From the NCBI GenBank assembly GCA_963989245.1, contig OZ022339.1, forward strand, positions 28,777,517-28,841,516: DNA of 64,000 bases, given 5' to 3'. How positions within the stretch are numbered: position 1 is the stretch's first letter; the number at the start of each line of letters is the position of its first letter. The position numbers were made by a program, and so were the translations under genes. This document shows positions 11,385 to 22,400 of this stretch, piece after piece. The notes below the pieces were generated by a model. That model saw only the letters and a program-made list of their open reading frames with translations, made no database searches and had not been told where the DNA came from. This DNA comes from Nansenia antarctica. Its lineage: Eukaryota > Chordata > Actinopteri > Argentiniformes > Microstomatidae.

Positions 11385-11665
11385 AGGTAGATCACTTCCA
11401 TCTCTCTTACTGTGCTGTATATAGTCACTAGAGACCTATCTTCCACCGTAAATCGAAGACCAATCTCTTCGGGCTACATCTTGACTGTCCCTCCTAAAGA
11501 CCTCTTCATCCCCACTACCCCTCTGTACAGTTCCTTTACTCGTGTAAAAGAAGAAATAAAATCTATTGATTTATCGATTTTCTTCTTATGATGACTGATG
11601 TATAAATGATTCACTTACTTTAGACAAATGTATTGTATATGTAAGTCGCTTTGGAAAACGATTCC
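11385..11665 (+). mobile_element. LINE 3' end, AAGTCGCTTTGG tail family
   Basis: Decayed coding end (KTNLFGLHLDCPS-like in frames) followed by a 3' UTR ending in TGTAAGTCGCTTTGGAAAACG. The same order (RLKTHLF-like end, CTGTACAG, GTAAGTCGCTTTGGATAAAG) is seen at 62925-63262. Inverted tail copies lie at 11800-11940 and 52290-52440. Confidence 0.65.
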
Positions 11666-11799
11666 TCATTCCGTCCCATGCATTACAATGAAATTACAAT
11701 AAAATTACAATTACATTTCTACCTCCACCAGCCACCCCTGATCTACAACCAAGGAGATGTATCCGTGTATGATAAACTCGATCTCATGTCAAACACATT

Positions 11800-11940
11800 T
11801 TACATTTACATTTTTGACATTCAGCAGACGCCTTATTCCAAAGCGACTTACAATCAATACATTTGACTAAGCAAGTGAATCATCAATCCACCAGTCGCAG
11901 GAAGAGTAATCCAGCTCAGGCCCGGGGCCATTGGCAGTCT
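11800..11940 (-). mobile_element. LINE/SINE 3' tail, inverted copy
   Basis: The minus strand reads from a TTGGCAGT-type start through CTTGCTTAGTCAAATG to TTGTAAGTCGCTTTGG and TCTGCTGAATG. It is in inverted orientation to the similar tail at 11385-11665, 135 bp away. Confidence 0.65.
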
Positions 11941-12616
11941 CTGTGATAGAAGGAAAAATCTACTTCTATCACCATCTTCTAAACCTAGACTTTTTATTTA
12001 ATTTAATTTGTTTATATATAGACACTGGAGAAACAGAGAAACAGTACAAGGGGGGCAATAGAAGTTTTAGGGGACACAGTAAAGGGGAAAAAGCGAGTGT
12101 CTTCAGGAGACGCAGTGCTGGGGGGCAGTAGAAGTCTCAGGAGGAGCAGTTAAGGTGTAACCTGAAGAACACCAATCATTTCTGACTCAGTTTTGGCTTC
12201 TCAGAACAGAGAGCCTTTTTATATTTGGTAAAATGTCAGTCATGTCAGTTGCCATTTTAGGACTACTACTTCTAGTAGTAGAAGGTTAGAGGAAACCAGA
12301 AGCATTGGCATAATGCCTGAGCTTCTCCAAACTAAAGTCAGAGAGGCAGCATCTACAGTACACACTCACCGTTGACACTGCACTGCTTCTAATAATAACC
12401 CTGCTGCTAGATCCATCTGTTGTATATTTAGATCCATCTGTTGTTATTATTATTAATGTTTAATGTAATACGAATAGTTTTATTCGCTTATTATCTTGAT
12501 TCATTCTACTGTTGCTGTTGAGAGCTGCTCTGCCAAAAGCATTTTTCCTGTTGCGTTGTTTAATTGTGTTCAATGTATTGACAAATAAAGAAAACTTTGA
12601 AACTTGAGTATGAGTC
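11941..12616. other. Non-coding; possible LINE 3' UTR at its right end
   Basis: 12440-12608 ends in ACAAATAAAGAAAACTTTGA, which looks like a LINE 3' UTR with an AATAAA signal, but no coding part was found next to it. The rest is unassigned. Confidence 0.4.
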
Positions 12617-12682
12617 AGTGGGGGAGACTGGTGGAGGTAGAAACCGGAGGGCGGAGAGGCTGATGGTAATGCATGGAACAGG
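12617..12682. mobile_element. Half-copy of the AGGGAGGCTGG MITE
   Basis: Left arm only: GGGGGAGACTGGTGGAGGTAG, then AACCGGAGGGCGGA and GGTAATGCATGGAA. The inverted right arm is missing. Confidence 0.65.
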
Positions 12683-12794
12683 AAGAGGAACCTGTTTTGA
12701 GAAGAAGCGAGTGGGGGAGAAGGAGGAGAGGACGCCAGGAATCCATTTTGTAACGATCGAGAGCCAGTGAGTGGGTTGACCCACCTCCGGCGTG

Positions 12795-14111
12795 CAGGGC
12801 CGTTTGGGAGATATGCAAGGCCCTGTGCAAAGTCAGATTTGCGAGGCCTTTTATAATGATGTAGGCTACTATTATAACCGCGCGACACCAGGCACGTGCC
12901 GTGAGCTTTTAGATTGGGTAAGCACAAGATATAGAAATACACATAATTACACATATAATAATAATACACGCTATCAGTGAACGCAGTTTCAAGGAAATGC
13001 AATTTTGATGCCCTAGAACCCGCTAATAAACTGTAGTGTCACTTTGTGATCAGATTACCAAAAACAGTTGCCAGTTTCGACTACATCAGGGGTGCTCATT
13101 GTTCAATCTTTTTTGAACCAAGATCTTTTCAAGTAGCCAGCCTGCTGAAATCGACAAGTCCAGTTTCAACATCGCAAACGCACACACGCACAACACAGAC
13201 ACACACCGTTTCCATCCTCCATAGTAAACTCACAACACACTTTCTTTTCACACTTTGTCACACAGGCACTTGACATCACATCACAAACCCTCCCTCTCTA
13301 TCTCTCTCAAACACTTTTGGTCCAGAACCACTGGCACGGACAGCGACATTAGGCCTATCTCAGCGATTGATTAAGCAGCTCTCTCTCCAAACACAACGGC
13401 ACAGGCCTACATTCAAAGGTAAAAGCAGAGGAAGTCTTAAATAAGAAGCCATAACCAGCAGCACAGAAGTACTCAAACCATATAAACAAGCACAGATCGC
13501 CACCAGCCTCGCGAATCATATAAATCATACCAGGCTTGCTGGAACCCCCTAGCGACTCTCCCTTTCTGGGTGTGAAGATCGGTGAGCGGTGGCTTCGGGC
13601 GGCCTTTAGCCAGTAGTTCTGTTTTTCCAGTCCAGTCCAGTCTCCCTTTATGTCGCTGACAGTAATGTCCATATTCACAAAATCAAGCAAGTTATCCTTA
13701 TTGATTATTATTATTTAGATCGTTTGAGCTAGCTAACATAAGCTATTCTGCCGGGCGAGAGAAAGTAAGGTGAAATGTTAAGTGAACTTGAAAGTGATAA
13801 GAGCCAATCAGTAGCTCTTATCGGAATGAAAGAACTACTGATTGGCTGGTAAGCATGCTTACCCTGGCCACATTAAACAGCGGGCTGAGGCATCGAAAAA
13901 AATAAAAAAGACATTTTCACGCATTCGAATGTACGCGAGGGAAAGCAGAGAGAGAACGCAATGCAAGCAAGCAGAGTAGGGAGTGCTTACTCCTGCAGGT
14001 GGCGCAGGAGTAAGGAGTTTTTTTTATTTTTTACCCTGCCTCACGCGAGGCCCTCCAAAGCGCGAGGCCCTGTGCCACCGCCCCAGCTAGCCCCCCCTTA
14101 AAGCGGCCCTG
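12795..14111. mobile_element. hAT transposon, 1317 bp, with 8-bp TSD
   Basis: Begins CAGGGCCGTTTGGG and ends AAGCGGCCCTG. The inverted ends share CAGGGCCG, and the subterminal motif GAGGCCCTGTGC recurs on both sides. A perfect 8-bp direct repeat CCGGCGTG flanks it at 12787-12794 and 14112-14119. No transposase motif is readable; a 111-codon minus-strand frame at 13355-13690 has no recognisable domain. A CAGGGGTGCTC... start near 13087 resembles another hAT end and may mark a nested element. Non-autonomous. Confidence 0.92.
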
Positions 14112-14119
14112 CCGGCGTG

Positions 14120-14589
14120 CGTAAAGGTGATGGTGTGTGTGGGGTGTGCCCCTACCACTTGGTGTCTCTCTCTGCATGCTATGGAAATTATTCATCTTTC
14201 TCCAGGCATTACAATGAAACTGTGACGGTTTTCCCTCCCAGACTGTAGAAAAGCGAGAGCCCTCCGATTTAAGTGAAATGAACTGTAAAAGAAAAGGCTA
14301 TTCATCCCTTTCCACTGGTATACAAAAGGTCTTAATTATAAGTCTTAATCTACATAGATTAGCCCTCTTGTCACAGAGTTCTATCAAAACTAACTTTATC
14401 TTCTGTCTTGGTGGTAAATCGTCCCACGGTTCAGAGCACGCAGCGTGTTCGGTAGCTGGAGGGTTCCTTGGTCTGTGAAGAGAGGGCGGGAAGAGCAAAC
14501 AGTTTCTATTATTAAACTGTATTCAGGTCGAGGGTGGAAACACGTGTTAATAATACTGCATGTTATTTCAGCTGCGGTCCTTTCCTAAC
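14120..14589. other. Non-coding, no feature recognised
   Basis: Unique sequence between the hAT element and a LINE 3' end; no gene recognised. Confidence 0.45.
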
Positions 14590-15023
14590 GAGCACACTTG
14601 ATTCTCCTTCTCACCTTTTAAGGCTCTCCATAACCTAGCACCTTCATACCTCTCTGAACTCCTTCTTACTCACACTCCCTCCCGTAGTCTCAGATCCTCC
14701 TCTGCCAACCAACTTGTTATCCCTTCTGCCCGCCTGACTACTATGGGATCTAGAGCCTTCAACCGTTCTGCTCCCCGCCTCTGGAACTCTCTGCCACCTA
14801 ACATACGCAATATTAACACTCTCACAACTTTCAAATTCAGTCTTAAAACACACCTTTTCACAATGGCTTACTTGGTTTGATCTCCTGTATTTTGTTTGTT
14901 GTTATGTCTGATTTTGCTGTTTTTATCTCATTTTGCTTTGTTGATTTTAATGTTTTGATATGTGGTTTTAAACTGTCTTGTAAGGTGTCCTTGAGAGCCT
15001 TGAAAGGCGCCCATAAATAAAAT

Positions 15024-15058
<35 letters not shown>
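14590..15058 (+). mobile_element. LINE 3' end (L2-like), coding tail plus (ATT)n
   Basis: The frame 14617-14880 encodes 87 residues and a stop. It runs FKALHNLAPSYLSELL, then SRSLRSSSANQLVIP, MGSRAFNRSAPRLWNSLPP and FKFSLKTHLF. This is the usual C-terminal tail of fish L2-type LINEs (ARxLWNSLP...FKxxLKTHLF). The 3' UTR ends in GAAAGGCGCCCATAAATAAA and an (ATT)n run at about 15024-15058. 5'-truncated: RT and endonuclease are absent. Clade assignment is from memory. Confidence 0.85.
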
Positions 15059-15060
<2 letters not shown>

Positions 15061-15124
15061 TTGTTGAGTTGAGTATTGAACTTGCTATCATGTCGAAGTC
15101 TTTCCCATCCTTTGAACTTACATA

Positions 15125-15266
15125 TATTTAGCTGTCACTTTTATCCAAAGTAACTTACATTGCAGTCGGTGCATACGTGTTCAAGTACGGTGTCCCAGCG
15201 GGAATCAAAGCCAAAACTTAAACGTTGTTAGCGACATGCTCTAACAACTGAGCCACAGAGGACCTT
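15125..15266 (-). mobile_element. tRNA-derived SINE, GTCCTCTGTGGCTCAG family
   Basis: The minus strand starts GGTCCTCTGTGGCTCAG, has an A-box-like TGGCTCAGTTG and a degenerate B box (TTTGATTCCCG), then a tail TGTAAGTTACTTTGGATAAA. A + strand copy of the same family lies at 20112-20260. Confidence 0.8.
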
Positions 15267-15321
15267 TAGAACAACTTATTTCACACAGCTGTCACTCAAC
15301 AACCCCACCACACACTCCGGT

Positions 15322-15603
15322 GAACACCCCCCCCCCCCACACTGATGAACAAACCCCCCCACATACAACCCCCCCCCCCACACAATCTGATGAACAAACC
15401 CCCCCACATACAACCCCCCCCCCCACACAATCTGATGAACAAACCCCCCCACATACAACCCCCCCCCCACACACAATCTGATGAACAAACCCCCCCCACA
15501 TACAACCCCCCCCCCCCCACACAATCTGATGAACAAACCCCCCCACATACAACCCCCCCCCCCCCACACAATCTGATGACCAACCCCCCCCCCCCCCCCC
15601 CCC
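15322..15603. repeat. 45-48-bp minisatellite with poly-C blocks
   Basis: The anchor AATCTGATGA recurs at 15384, 15429, 15475, 15523 and 15570. Length differences come mainly from the C-runs. The last C-run (15584-15603) is about 20 bp. Open frames (GGGCMWGG-like on -) are artefacts. Confidence 0.95.
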
Positions 15604-15629
15604 ATGGGGTACGCTGACTCCCAGTATCT

Positions 15630-15778
15630 CACCTCATTGTAATGCATGGGGTTGTGGGATTGGTATCACGTGGTACGGCATCAAACACGGCTTTGTAATG
15701 GATGGAAATATAGGATTTCCATGCATTCACAATGAGCCTGTCATCTAATTTCTGTCTCCACCAGCCTCCCCTGACACA
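15630..15778. mobile_element. AGGGAGGCTGG-family MITE, left arm degraded
   Basis: Contains TGTAATGCATGGGG, TTGGTATCACGTGGTACGGC, ATCAAACACGG and the right arm CACAATGAGCCTGTC then TTCTGTCTCCACCAGCCTCC. It includes the inner part (TACGGCATCAAACACG) that shorter copies lack. Confidence 0.7.
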
Positions 15779-16016
15779 CTGATCATGTTAGCATCGGATA
15801 GAAATAATGTTACAATGCACACGATGCCTCGTCATTCCGAGTTATCTCCTGAAACCCATTATCTCCCAGAGATCGAATTAGATCCTAGAGGGAGCTGCTT
15901 CCCACAATTCATCTCTGTGTGCTCTTACGAGGACAGGTTTAAGAGGACGCCTCTGAAGAGGTCCACACAGACATCATAAACCCTGATCAGTCCCATCCAT
16001 CTTCTCATAGAGAGTT

Positions 16017-16243
<227 letters not shown>

Positions 16244-16277
16244 AGGGGATGGAGATCCAGTTGACTGTGACAGACAG

Positions 16278-16805
16278 ATAATAATAATAATAGCTTACAT
16301 TTATATAGCTCCTTTCTCAAACCCAAGGATGCTTAACAGAATTCATAGACAGACAGTCAGACAGACAGAACAGAAAAACAAAGCAAAGAAACAAAGACAA
16401 ACGAGAGTGACAAACTAGACTAGGGGCCAAAGGCCTTGGAAAACAGGTGAGTTTTGAGGGCTGATTTGAAAGTGTCCAGGGTAGGGGGGGCATTGCGGAT
16501 CACTGTGGGGAGAGAGTTCCAGAGGGTGGGAGCTGCCACACTGAAAGCTCTGCCTCCGAAGGTCCGTAGGTTGGTGCGGGGGGTGGAGAGTAGGCCCATG
16601 CCTAGGGACCGCAGGTTCCCGGGAAGGGGTGTGTTGACAGAGAAGGTCAGTGAGGTACTGGGGGGCGCAGGCGTGGAGGGATTTATAGGTGAGGAGGAGG
16701 ATTTTGTAGGTGATGCAGGACTTGACCGGAAGCCAGTGGAGGTGAGTGAGGGTGGGGGTGATGTGCTGCCAGGGCTTGGTGTGGGTGAGGAGGGATCATA
16801 TGTAC
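16278..16805 (-). mobile_element. LINE 3' end (L2-like)
   Basis: On the minus strand one frame gives LTHLHWLPVKSCITYKILL (about 16755-16690) and, after frameshifts, GGRAFSVAAPTLWNSLP and FKSALKTHLFSKAFGP, stopping at 16420. The 3' UTR ends GAGCTATATAAATGTAAGC and (ATT)n at 16278-16290. 5'-truncated and frameshifted. Confidence 0.85.
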
Positions 16806-16810
16806 CTGTA

Positions 16811-16975
16811 GTTACTGGGCCATATTTGGCCCAGGTTGGATGGGAGCTGGGCCACATCCACATGCTGGCCAACGTCTGGCCTTCTGAGGGCAAAGATAAG
16901 GCTCGGAAATGGCAGCCAGATCCGGCAGAACACAGACAGAGGGCCAGATCTGGCTCAACATTTCTCTGATGACTG
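16811..16975. repeat. Possible dispersed repeat with GGCC palindromes
   Basis: Contains GGGCCATATTTGGCCC and several CTGGCC/GGCCAG motifs. It reminds me of a fish dispersed repeat with CTGGCCCA-type motifs, but I cannot place it. Confidence 0.3.
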
Positions 16976-16981
16976 GGATTG

Positions 16982-17044
16982 CATCCACCCACACCCACAC
17001 CCACACACACCTACACCTACACCCACACACACCTACACTCACTG
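16982..17044. repeat. CACACCTACAC/CACCCA-rich short array
   Basis: Degenerate repeats of CACCCACAC and CACCTACAC. Confidence 0.8.
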
Positions 17045-17114
17045 TTAGTCAATCACTCGTGAAAAGAACCAGAGAGCAGGAGAGGAGGAGAGAAATAAAG
17101 AGGTAGGGGGGGAG

Positions 17115-17118
17115 TGTG

Positions 17119-17170
<52 letters not shown>

Positions 17171-17176
17171 TGTGTT
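17115..17176. repeat. (GT)n microsatellite
   Basis: GT run with two interruptions. Confidence 0.95.
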
Positions 17177-17301
17177 TTACTGATCCTCATGGGACTCATG
17201 ACGGCCACTGATGAGTGTCAATGACAGTCACATGGGAGCTGGCAGAGGTCATTTCTCTCAGAAGATTCATTCTCACTCTGTCAGGTGTGGGAGGCGTGCC
17301 T

Positions 17302-17303
<2 letters not shown>

Positions 17304-17370
<67 letters not shown>
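17304..17370. repeat. (GT)n microsatellite
   Basis: About 33 uninterrupted GT units. Confidence 0.95.
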
Positions 17371-17373
<3 letters not shown>

Positions 17374-17551
17374 GAGGTGGGGCCCGGCTGTGGGAGTGAT
17401 TCAGAACACGTTTATCTGTCAGACGGCACCTTTCAAACATGTCTCTGACAAGCTCATATATCATAATCCCGCTTGCTTTTTCTCTGCCCCCCCCCTCTCT
17501 CTCTCTCTCTCTCAACCCTTGTCCTTAATGTCTCTCCCTTCTTCCCTGTAA

Positions 17552-17792
17552 ATAGTAAATGGATTGCACTTATACAGCGCCTTATTCCAAAGCACTTTAC
17601 AACAGCCTCTCATTCACACACACATTCACACACCAATGGCAGCAAACTACCATGCAAGGCACCGGCCCGCTCATTGGAAGCAATTTGGGGTTCAGTGTCT
17701 TGCGCAAAGACACCTCGCCAGCCGGGGATCGAACCGCCGAACCGCCAACCCTGTGATCATTAGACGCCGGCTCTACCTCCTGAGCCATAGTC
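17552..17792 (-). mobile_element. tRNA-derived SINE, GGCTCAGGAGGTAGAGCC family
   Basis: The minus strand has TGGCTCAGGAGGTAGAGCC (A box), GCGTCTAATGATCAC, then GGTTCGATCCCCGGC (B box), an internal CTTTGCGCAAGACACTG-type stretch, and a tail AAGGCGCTGTATAAGTGC ending TCCATTTAC. Two other copies lie at 29280-29522 and 47697-47958. The tail resembles L2-type LINE 3' ends, implying LINE-driven mobilisation. Confidence 0.85.
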
Positions 17793-18468
17793 TAGTGTGC
17801 TCTCTCTCCCTCACCCCTTCTCTTCCTCACTAGTAGTTTGTCTCTTCCCACCGTGTATCTATACATACACATCCATATCGAAAACGAAGAACAAATCAAC
17901 AGTAAAAATGACTCACCATAGTAGACAGATAATAATAGCACTCTGACATTATCTACCAATATGGTTTCCGATATCTATTCTCTCTCTCGCTCTCTACGGT
18001 CGTGCCATGCTCTGACGAAATTTGTTTTCAGTTTTCTCGTGCTCTCCAAGAACGAAAATTTGTTTTATTGTATGTGAGTGCGCAGTGACGCTTTTTAAAA
18101 ATGTATTTAGAGTCATATATTTCCCTAATATCCTTGTATTTTGGGCGTGTAAAAAAGAAAGTGCATCTCTGTTTCACTATTTTGAATGTCTGCCTTTTTT
18201 TAATTTCAAGGTTATGATCACTTATTCTATCATATTTGGGGAGGGTTGTTCTCTTCTTTATATCATGAATGTTCAGGTACTTCTGTTTAATTTCAGATAA
18301 CAATTAAGTTTAGTTTGAGATTTCATTTCAATGTTCCATTGTTCAATGTAATTGTCTTTCAGTTTGGATTGTCTGTGTTTGATTCTTGGTTCTCTCTGCG
18401 TTCTGGTTCTGTCTCAGGTTGAGTGAGGGCCGTGGGCAGCTGAGGAAGTTGACCAAGGGGTACTGGTA
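17793..18468. other. Non-coding, AT-rich
   Basis: No gene recognised. Short frames on both strands (18022-18303) are AT-rich and domain-free. Confidence 0.45.
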
Positions 18469-18496
18469 CCCTAACCCTAACTCTAACCCTAACCCT
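18469..18496. repeat. Short interstitial telomere-like tract
   Basis: Five near-perfect CCCTAA units with one CTCTAA variant. CCCTAA is on the + strand, as in the telomere-like minisatellite at 26610. Confidence 0.8.
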
Positions 18497-18539
18497 GGTT
18501 GTTGTGAGAGATGGTTGCTCATAAGGGCTTTGTATTCCT

Positions 18540-18797
18540 CCCCCCCTCTCTATCTCTCTCTCTCTATCTCTCTTTGCCCCCCGCCTCTCTCTATCTCTCT
18601 CTCTCTCTGCCCCCCCTCTCTCTCTCTATCTCTCTATCTCTGCCCCGCTCTCTCTACCTGCCCCCCTCTCTCTCTATCTTTGCCCCCCCTCTCTCTCTGC
18701 CCCCCCCTCTCTCTATCTCTCTATCTCTGCCCCCCCCCCCTCTCTCTCTGCCCCCCCCCCCATCTCTCTCTCTCTGCCCCCCCCCCCCCCCTCCCAC
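18540..18797. repeat. CT / poly-C alternating array
   Basis: CTCTCTAT blocks alternate with C-runs of 6-14 bp, in roughly 22-34-bp units (CTCTCTCTGCCCCCC). Several C-runs may be mis-sized in the assembly. Confidence 0.9.
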
Positions 18798-18889
18798 TAT
18801 AGACCTCCTCTAAAGCGTTTAGGGGCACTCAAACTCATCAACTCCTATGGCACCTTTCACACCCCCATGTATCATTACCAGGAGTGTTC

Positions 18890-18891
18890 TC

Positions 18892-18923
<32 letters not shown>

Positions 18924-18929
18924 TACACA

Positions 18930-18979
<50 letters not shown>

Positions 18980-19059
18980 GGTCTCCTCATTTCACAGCTC
19001 TTTAGGCTTCTCCACCTGCTGGGCTGTCTTGTTCTCTCCCGTGACAGAAACAGAAGCAG

Positions 19060-19114
<55 letters not shown>
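18890..19114. repeat. CA array and GT array in inverted orientation
   Basis: (CA)n at 18890-18976 and (GT)n at 19061-19114 flank an 84-bp unique loop. They are complementary. Confidence 0.95.
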
Positions 19115-19115
<1 letters not shown>

Positions 19116-19440
19116 TGCAGCAAGGGATGGAGCTACGGGAGGCCATGACACACAGCTCTCCTGAAATTGCTTTGCTCTCTCCCTGCATGGCTGAGTAAAC
19201 GCCCAAAGCTCTCTCTTTAGGCCAATGTCAGGTGTCTGAGAAAGGGTTCTCAGAGTGATAAGCCCACCATAAAGCACATTCCGGAGAATACTAGAATGTG
19301 GAAAGGAAAGGATATTTGCATATGTTTTTGAATGATTCACCCTTTAGCTTTCATCTCTGGTGGAGGGGAACTCATCACCTGTCTACATGTAAGTATTGCA
19401 AATGATTGCAACAGAGAGGCAAAGTAATGCCATACAGTAG

Positions 19441-19625
19441 AGGGGGCGGAGGCAGCCTAGAGGCTAGAGAGGCCGGCTAGCAATCGGAAGGTCGCTGGTT
19501 CGATCCCCCACCTCAGGAAGGAGCTGCATGTGCCCTTGAGCAAGGCACTTAACCGCTAATTGGCTCCAGGGGCGCCGACTATGGCTGACCCGGTGCCTAA
19601 AGCAAAAAATACCAAATTCGAACAA
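19441..19625 (+). mobile_element. tRNA-derived SINE, TAGAGGCTAGAGAGGCC family
   Basis: GGGGCGGAGGCAGCCTAGAG start, B box TGGTTCGATCCCC at 19497-19509, then GTGCCCTTGAGCAAGGCAC (a core common in fish V-SINE-like elements) and an A-rich end. A relative lies at 28318-28535. Confidence 0.8.
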
Positions 19626-19705
19626 TAGTTGAATAAAACATTGTTCTTCTTCTAGAAGAGGGTTTAAAGCATAGTGTTGCTCTCTGCCTTTAGACAGGGG
19701 GGTGA

Positions 19706-19845
19706 AGTCTGTCTGTGGAGAGATGTAGAAGCAGTCTGTCTGTGGAGAGATGTAGAAGCAGTCTGTCTGTGGAGAGATGTAGAAGCAGTCCGTCTGTGGA
19801 GAGATGTAGAAACAGTCCGTCTGTGGAGAGATGTAGAAGCAGTCC
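19706..19845. repeat. 27-bp minisatellite
   Basis: Five copies of TGTGGAGAGATGTAGAAGCA with a GTCTGTC joint, starting at 19714, 19741, 19768, 19795 and 19822. The 9-codon period makes open frames on both strands. Confidence 0.95.
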
Positions 19846-20111
19846 CGACAACCCAGCTTGAAGTGTTGCTTTGCAGATGTTTGTACATACAAAGCAGATG
19901 GCGATACCGACTCCCATGCGGTAAGAGATGTTTTTTTAAACGAATCAATTCATATTCATATTCATTCACATCTGTTGTATCACGGCCAAGCACAACGACA
20001 ACGTTTAGGGTTTGTGTGGAGAATGCTAATGCTCTTGATCTGCTCATTTTCCATTACGATATTTAAGTCTGATTGGAGAAAATGATGCTATATTCCCTCC
20101 ATCATACCATA

Positions 20112-20260
20112 GTGGTCCTCTGTGGCTCAGGTGGTAGATTATTGCACTAACAACGCTTAGGTTGTGGGTTGGATTTCCGCTGGGACCATATATACTGAAA
20201 AATGTATTAAGTTACTGCAATGTAAGTTGCTTTGGCGTCAGCTAAATGGTGTCTGTCATC
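20112..20260 (+). mobile_element. tRNA-derived SINE, GTCCTCTGTGGCTCAG family
   Basis: GTCCTCTGTGGCTCAGGTGG head, degenerate B box (GTTGGATTTCC), and a tail TGTAAGTTGCTTTGGCGTCA. Same family as 15125-15266. Confidence 0.8.
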
Positions 20261-20320
20261 ACACCAAGATTTCCAGAGTAGATTTACATCTTTCATTAGG
20301 TGTCTTCATTATACTGTTTA

Positions 20321-20362
20321 CAAGCCCGTCCTCCGATGTCTACCTCCACCAGCCACCCCTGA
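20321..20362. mobile_element. Right arm of the AGGGAGGCTGG MITE
   Basis: GCCCGTCCTCCGATGTCTAC followed by CTCCACCAGCCACCCCTGAG. Only this arm is present. Confidence 0.6.
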
Positions 20363-20454
20363 GGTCCAGTACATCTAACTCACTCCGTAGAAAACGATAC
20401 ATTGAAACCACCAAAACAAATAGACAAAAATAATAATAATAAATAAATTATAAA

Positions 20455-21260
20455 GCTATGCTAGGTTCAAGGTACAAGGTTTCTCTGTTATCCCCTAGGG
20501 GAAATTAGTGCCAGGTTCACACAGAATTTGACAGAATACAAACAGGACAACATCACATCAACCTCAACACAATAATCAATACAATAAAATCACAGAGCTA
20601 ATTCGGAGAAATGGAAATTCATACCAGTACAAAAAAGTGCCAGTGTGCAAAAGGTGCAGGGGGAGTGCAAGAATGCGGCCAACGTGCTATTTGCAATTTA
20701 GCATATTAATATATATATCATATATTAATAGTGCTAGGCATGAAGGAAGCATGACATCTTTTAGTCCTCCTAGCAGGAGCCCTGAACCGACGGCCAGAGG
20801 GCAAAAGCTCAAACTCCCTCTGGAGTGGCTGGTCCTGGCAGGCCAAGAGCTTTAGCCGTCCTAAGACCTGCCTGTTCTAAATGTCCTGAAGCCTGGCCTG
20901 ACTACCACCAGAGATTCTACTGGCCACTTCAACAAGACCTCCAAGTCTGTTCTTATGGCTAGATTTAGGTTACCAAACCATGTAACAACACAACATGTTA
21001 GAACAGATTCAATGAAAGTTCTATAAGAAAGAGTCATGATCTCAGTAGAAACTTTAAAAGAGTTAATTCTTCTCAGGAAAAAAAGTATTTTGACCTTTTT
21101 TGTGGTAGGGTCAACATGGGATTTGAAACACAGTTTGTTGTCAAGAACAACACCCAAATATGTATAGCTATCCACTGGGTCAATGTCAACTCTCTAATCA
21201 ATAACACAGCATGTTTTGTGAGCCTGCTAACAATGTAAAGTAGTGTTATAGTTAACTAGG
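20455..21260 (-). pseudogene. LINE reverse-transcriptase C-terminal region (Rex1-like)
   Basis: A 104-codon minus-strand frame (20861-21175) reads DSYTYLGVVLDNKLCFKSHV, ILFFLRRINSF, SYRTFIESVLTCCVVTWFGN. This matches the post-catalytic part of LINE RTs (YLGV.LDNKL, LFFLRRL.SF, F..S...SVL.). A second frame follows with PLQREFELLPSGRRF and RAPARRTKRCHASF. The tail reaches TTATCCCCTAGGGGAAATTA near 20490. The same protein region occurs in the longer element at 50405-53420. The catalytic FADD is missing here. I call it Rex1-like from memory; clade not proven. Confidence 0.8.
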
Positions 21261-21359
21261 GAGCAGTGGGGATTACTCACTGAATCCATTGCATTGAAAT
21301 ATTTTGGCCTGACTAGCGAGCGTGTCATTGATTTTCAACAACGTTGACATTTATTTACA

Positions 21360-21450
21360 TTTTTCAGAATAACAGTCCGATTTTGATTTACAATTTGATT
21401 GTTTGCCGTCATGTTCCCGGTTTCACCAGCTGCCGTCACATTTATGGGAA
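21360..21450. mobile_element. Single arm of the GTGACAGCAGCTGG palindromic MITE
   Basis: Ends GTTCCCGGTTTCACCAGCTG then CCGTCACATTT, matching the right arm of 23297-23452. The other arm is absent. Confidence 0.6.
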
Positions 21451-22329
21451 TGTTGAAAGCTTCCCCCACTGGGGCTGTCAGTCAGTCACAGTCATAGTCC
21501 ACAGTACCTGAGTTACAGTCTGGTGGGACATTAAGTCCAGTCCCATTACCGTAATCCATTACCAATGAATCAATGTTAAACTTCGTCACCCTTCTAAATG
21601 CTACAGCATAATAGCTTCCTCCATAAAGTCAGGCCCCATCGATCACGCAGGTGACTTATGCTGCTACGTCCCCCTGTGTGTTGCTTTACTTTGTAGACGA
21701 GGAGTGTTAAACGACGCAGGACCGCAAGTCATGACATGACCAACGTGTCTGGTGAGATGGTGGTTTAAATAGATAGACATAGATGGAACTACAGTATATA
21801 CGAATATGAAATTAAACATTCACACACGCCCCTGGAATATCAACCATTCAGAAGAAAAACAAATCGTAACTTTTGATTGGTTGGGCTGAGCCTACCCCTG
21901 CCCATAGCCTAGGCCTGGCTGAGAGCTCTTTGTTGACTTATCAACTTCTGTTCCCTTGGCAACATTGTATTTGCAAAGTCTTAAAGGTTATGTGTAATGT
22001 TTAAATCACTACTTATAAAGGTCTGAGTGTTGCCCTGGGATAATTCAGTGGACGGTTAATTGTTTGGTTTGGCTCCAGGCGAAACAAAACAATCTTTGCT
22101 CTTTGCTATTTTGGGGTTTTGAAAGTTTCCTTTCCCCAACGTCAGGCTTTGTTAATAAAGGTGTTCTGCTGGAGTGCAGAGATGTTATCTGCTGTGTGTT
22201 GACAGGCTAGGCAGCACGTGAAATGGAAAGTCTTTGAGAAGGTGTTGGAACATTCACTCATTGTTGATAAGACCAATGTTCATTATTCTGCCCCTGCTCA
22301 ACTACATAACTGCACTACGTAATTACAAA

Positions 22330-22333
<4 letters not shown>
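21451..22333. other. Non-coding, no feature recognised
   Basis: Unique sequence with no supported gene. Confidence 0.45.
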
Positions 22334-22390
<57 letters not shown>

Positions 22391-22400
22391 TGTGTGTGTG
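22334..22400. repeat. (GT)n microsatellite
   Basis: GT run with one GAGT interruption near its end. Confidence 0.95.

Noticed and set aside
13355..13690. 111-codon minus-strand frame as transposase exon
   Set aside because: No hAT motif recognised; kept only as a note within the hAT element.
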